A stretch of 6,108 nucleotides of DNA, taken from contig QFOL01000265.1 in NCBI GenBank assembly GCA_003241215.1, forward strand, positions 1-6,108. Reading direction: 5' to 3'. This DNA comes from Agrobacterium fabrum. Its GTDB lineage: Bacteria; Pseudomonadota; Alphaproteobacteria; Rhizobiales; Rhizobiaceae. This document shows, in pieces, positions 5,782-6,108 of this stretch (its first letter is position 1; every line of letters starts with the position of its first letter). Both the position numbers and the translations under genes were made by a program. The notes beneath the pieces were generated by a model, which had not been told where the DNA came from, did no database searches, and saw nothing but the letters and a program-made list of their open reading frames with translations.

Positions 5782-6108
5782 ATGTTCCAGGCCTCTGGCC
5801 GGTTCTCTGTCATCATCATTGGCGGGGGCGGCCACGGTCTCGGCGCGGCATATTATCTTGCCAAGGAACATGGCATTACCAATGTCGCAGTCCTGGAAAA
5901 AGGCTGGCTCGGCGGTGGCAATACCGGCCGCAACACCACCATCATCCGCTCCAACTATCTCTATGAAGAGAGCATGGATATCTACGAGCATTCCCTGAAG
6001 CTATGGGAGGGCTTGAGCCAGGATCTCAATTATAACGTCATGTATTCGGCGCGCGGCGTGATGATGCTGTCGCACAATATCCATGACCGGCAGTCCTTCA
6101 GCCGTCAT
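5782..6108 (+). CDS. soxB: Sarcosine oxidase beta subunit, N-terminal part
   Basis: The first 109 residues of a gene that runs off the window; the intact subunit is about 400-420 residues. The heterotetrameric enzyme oxidatively demethylates sarcosine to glycine, with transfer of the one-carbon unit to tetrahydrofolate and formation of hydrogen peroxide. The beta subunit carries FAD and the covalent FMN, whose His lies beyond the window. The FAD-binding Rossmann motif GGGGHG (residues 14-19) is followed by [20 protein letters not shown] and [20 protein letters not shown], highly characteristic of SoxB. The start is uncertain: the ATG at 5782 ([10 protein letters not shown]) has only weak CGGGG upstream, and an in-frame ATG at 5758 adds eight residues without a ribosome binding site. 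Family members usually have about 20-40 residues before the Rossmann strand, absent here. Other sox subunits would be expected downstream. Confidence 0.85.
   Translation, partial: MFQASGRFSVIIIGGGGHGLGAAYYLAKEHGITNVAVLEKGWLGGGNTGRNTTIIRSNYLYEESMDIYEHSLKLWEGLSQDLNYNVMYSARGVMMLSHNIHDRQSFSRH

Noticed and set aside
5509..5991. Minus-strand ORF (160 residues) overlapping the soxB start
   Set aside because: Its N-terminal third is antisense to clear SoxB sequence, and the remainder has no family resemblance or ribosome binding site.
1..6108. Mobile elements, tRNA genes, attachment sites or defence systems
   Set aside because: No transposase, integrase, tRNA-like fold or defence-associated domain was found in any frame I examined. 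The breaks at rpsU and soxB are not flanked by visible terminal repeats.

Overview
The window looks like Rhizobiaceae DNA, most likely Agrobacterium or a close Rhizobium relative. This rests on recalled family resemblance, not on a database search. It carries part of a succinoglycan (EPS I) exo cluster, a rhizobial-type small DUF6074-like protein, an alphaproteobacterial S21 remnant and the start of a heterotetrameric sarcosine oxidase beta gene. Coding regions are GC-rich and most of the real genes have clear Shine-Dalgarno sequences.

Layout. Positions 68-2054 (+) hold exoW and exoV, a tight pair encoding a late succinoglycan glucosyltransferase and the pyruvyl (ketal) transferase. A convergent intergenic region follows, containing a two-hairpin palindromic repeat (2127-2213). 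Positions 3622-2244 (-) hold exoX, a small membrane repressor of exopolysaccharide production, followed by exoU, another late glucosyltransferase. exoX has a good sigma70-like promoter. A regulatory-looking intergenic region of 339 bases (3623-3961) separates exoX from a divergent 88-residue DUF6074-like gene. That gene converges, across a bidirectional intrinsic terminator (4247-4281), on a minus-strand lipoprotein with six TPR repeats (5196-4300). Upstream of the TPR gene on the same strand is a ribosomal protein S21 gene (rpsU) that has lost about 50 internal bases and is frameshifted. Finally, soxB starts on the plus strand near 5782 and runs off the window.

Function. In S. meliloti, ExoU and ExoW add late sugars to the lipid-linked octasaccharide, ExoV caps it with pyruvate, and ExoX lowers output by acting on the first-step enzyme ExoY. 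The exo part of the window is therefore a side-chain completion module plus a brake. The right half (DUF6074 protein, TPR lipoprotein, S21, soxB) has no evident functional link to it.

I found no evidence of an undescribed multi-gene system. The most notable observations are the broken rpsU, the atypical soxB N-terminus, the hairpin pair with compensated base changes, and the repeat-rich exoX upstream region.
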